From positions 324-5,704 of the forward strand of contig DNXM01000044.1 of NCBI GenBank assembly GCA_003505905.1: DNA of 5,381 nucleotides, in the 5' to 3' direction. Positions 5,319 through 5,381 of the stretch are shown here, piece by piece. This stretch comes from Oscillospiraceae bacterium (GTDB lineage Bacteria; Bacillota; Clostridia; Oscillospirales; Acutalibacteraceae). Every line of letters starts with the position of its first letter. Within the stretch, counting starts at the first letter, position 1. The position numbers were made by a program, and so were the translations under genes. The notes under the pieces were generated by a model that worked only from the letters and a program-made list of their open reading frames with translations, was not told the origin of the DNA and did no database searches.

Positions 5319-5381
5319 ATGTACAGAGTAGGCGTTGATTTGGGCGGTACGAATATCGCCGTCGGTGTTGTGGACGATGTG
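5319..5381 (+). CDS. ROK-family protein, probable glucokinase, 5' end only
   Basis: Only the first 21 codons are present before the window ends. They read MYRVGVDLGGTN then IAVGVVDDV, carrying the phosphate-binding DLGGTN motif (residues 7-12) at the extreme N-terminus. This is typical of ROK kinases without a DNA-binding domain, and in particular of the Firmicute glucokinase type. GGAGGA at 5305-5310 lies 8 nt before the ATG. The 32-nt gap after hprK has no terminator, so the two are likely co-transcribed. ROK membership is well supported by the motif; the glucokinase assignment is inferred from the N-terminal pattern and the hprK neighbour and could change to another hexose kinase once the rest is seen. 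Confidence 0.75.
   Translation, partial: MYRVGVDLGGTNIAVGVVDDV

Noticed and set aside
1..5381. Mobile elements, CRISPR arrays, tRNA/rRNA genes, riboswitches
   Set aside because: No transposase or integrase, regularly spaced repeats, tRNA-like cloverleaf sequence or long structured leader was seen. The intergenic gaps are all under 200 nt and are mostly explained by promoters, ribosome binding sites and one terminator.

Overview
The window looks like chromosomal core and near-core DNA from an endospore-forming Clostridia-type Firmicute, possibly an Oscillospirales-like lineage. The support is a full-length SpoIIID sporulation regulator, an HPr kinase/phosphorylase of the Gram-positive catabolite-control type, strong AGGAGG ribosome binding sites, a TTG start, and DUF421/DUF4363 membrane genes. 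Base composition is intermediate. I see no insertion sequence, prophage, CRISPR array, tRNA or rRNA. The genus cannot be fixed from these data.

Left half (1-2192, all minus strand): two small membrane operons. The first transcribed, from about 2200 downward, is a DUF421 (YetF-like) membrane protein overlapping a DUF4363 single-pass membrane protein by 4 nt. After a 191-nt gap containing a good sigma-A-type promoter comes an NfeD-family membrane protein followed 15 nt later by a stomatin/QmcA-like SPFH protein that runs off the left edge. NfeD and SPFH are a well-known partner pair in membrane microdomains.

Centre (2193-3907, plus strand after a divergent promoter region): a ROK-family sugar kinase and, 20 nt later, a GmhA-like SIS-domain phosphosugar isomerase, closed by a strong intrinsic terminator. 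The kinase lacks the three cysteines of the classical ROK zinc site, while the isomerase keeps all four metal ligands known from GmhA.

Right half (3908-5381, plus strand): spoIIID, whose Shine-Dalgarno lies inside the 3' arm of that terminator hairpin; then hprK with its own near-consensus promoter; then, 32 nt after hprK, the start of a second ROK protein that is probably a glucokinase. hprK and glucokinase together suggest a carbon-catabolite-control unit.

No clearly new multi-gene system is visible. The most interesting point is the terminator/RBS overlap in front of spoIIID, which could insulate the sporulation regulator from read-through of the sugar operon. Second is the cysteine-less ROK kinase paired with an extended GmhA-like isomerase, whose substrate I cannot assign.
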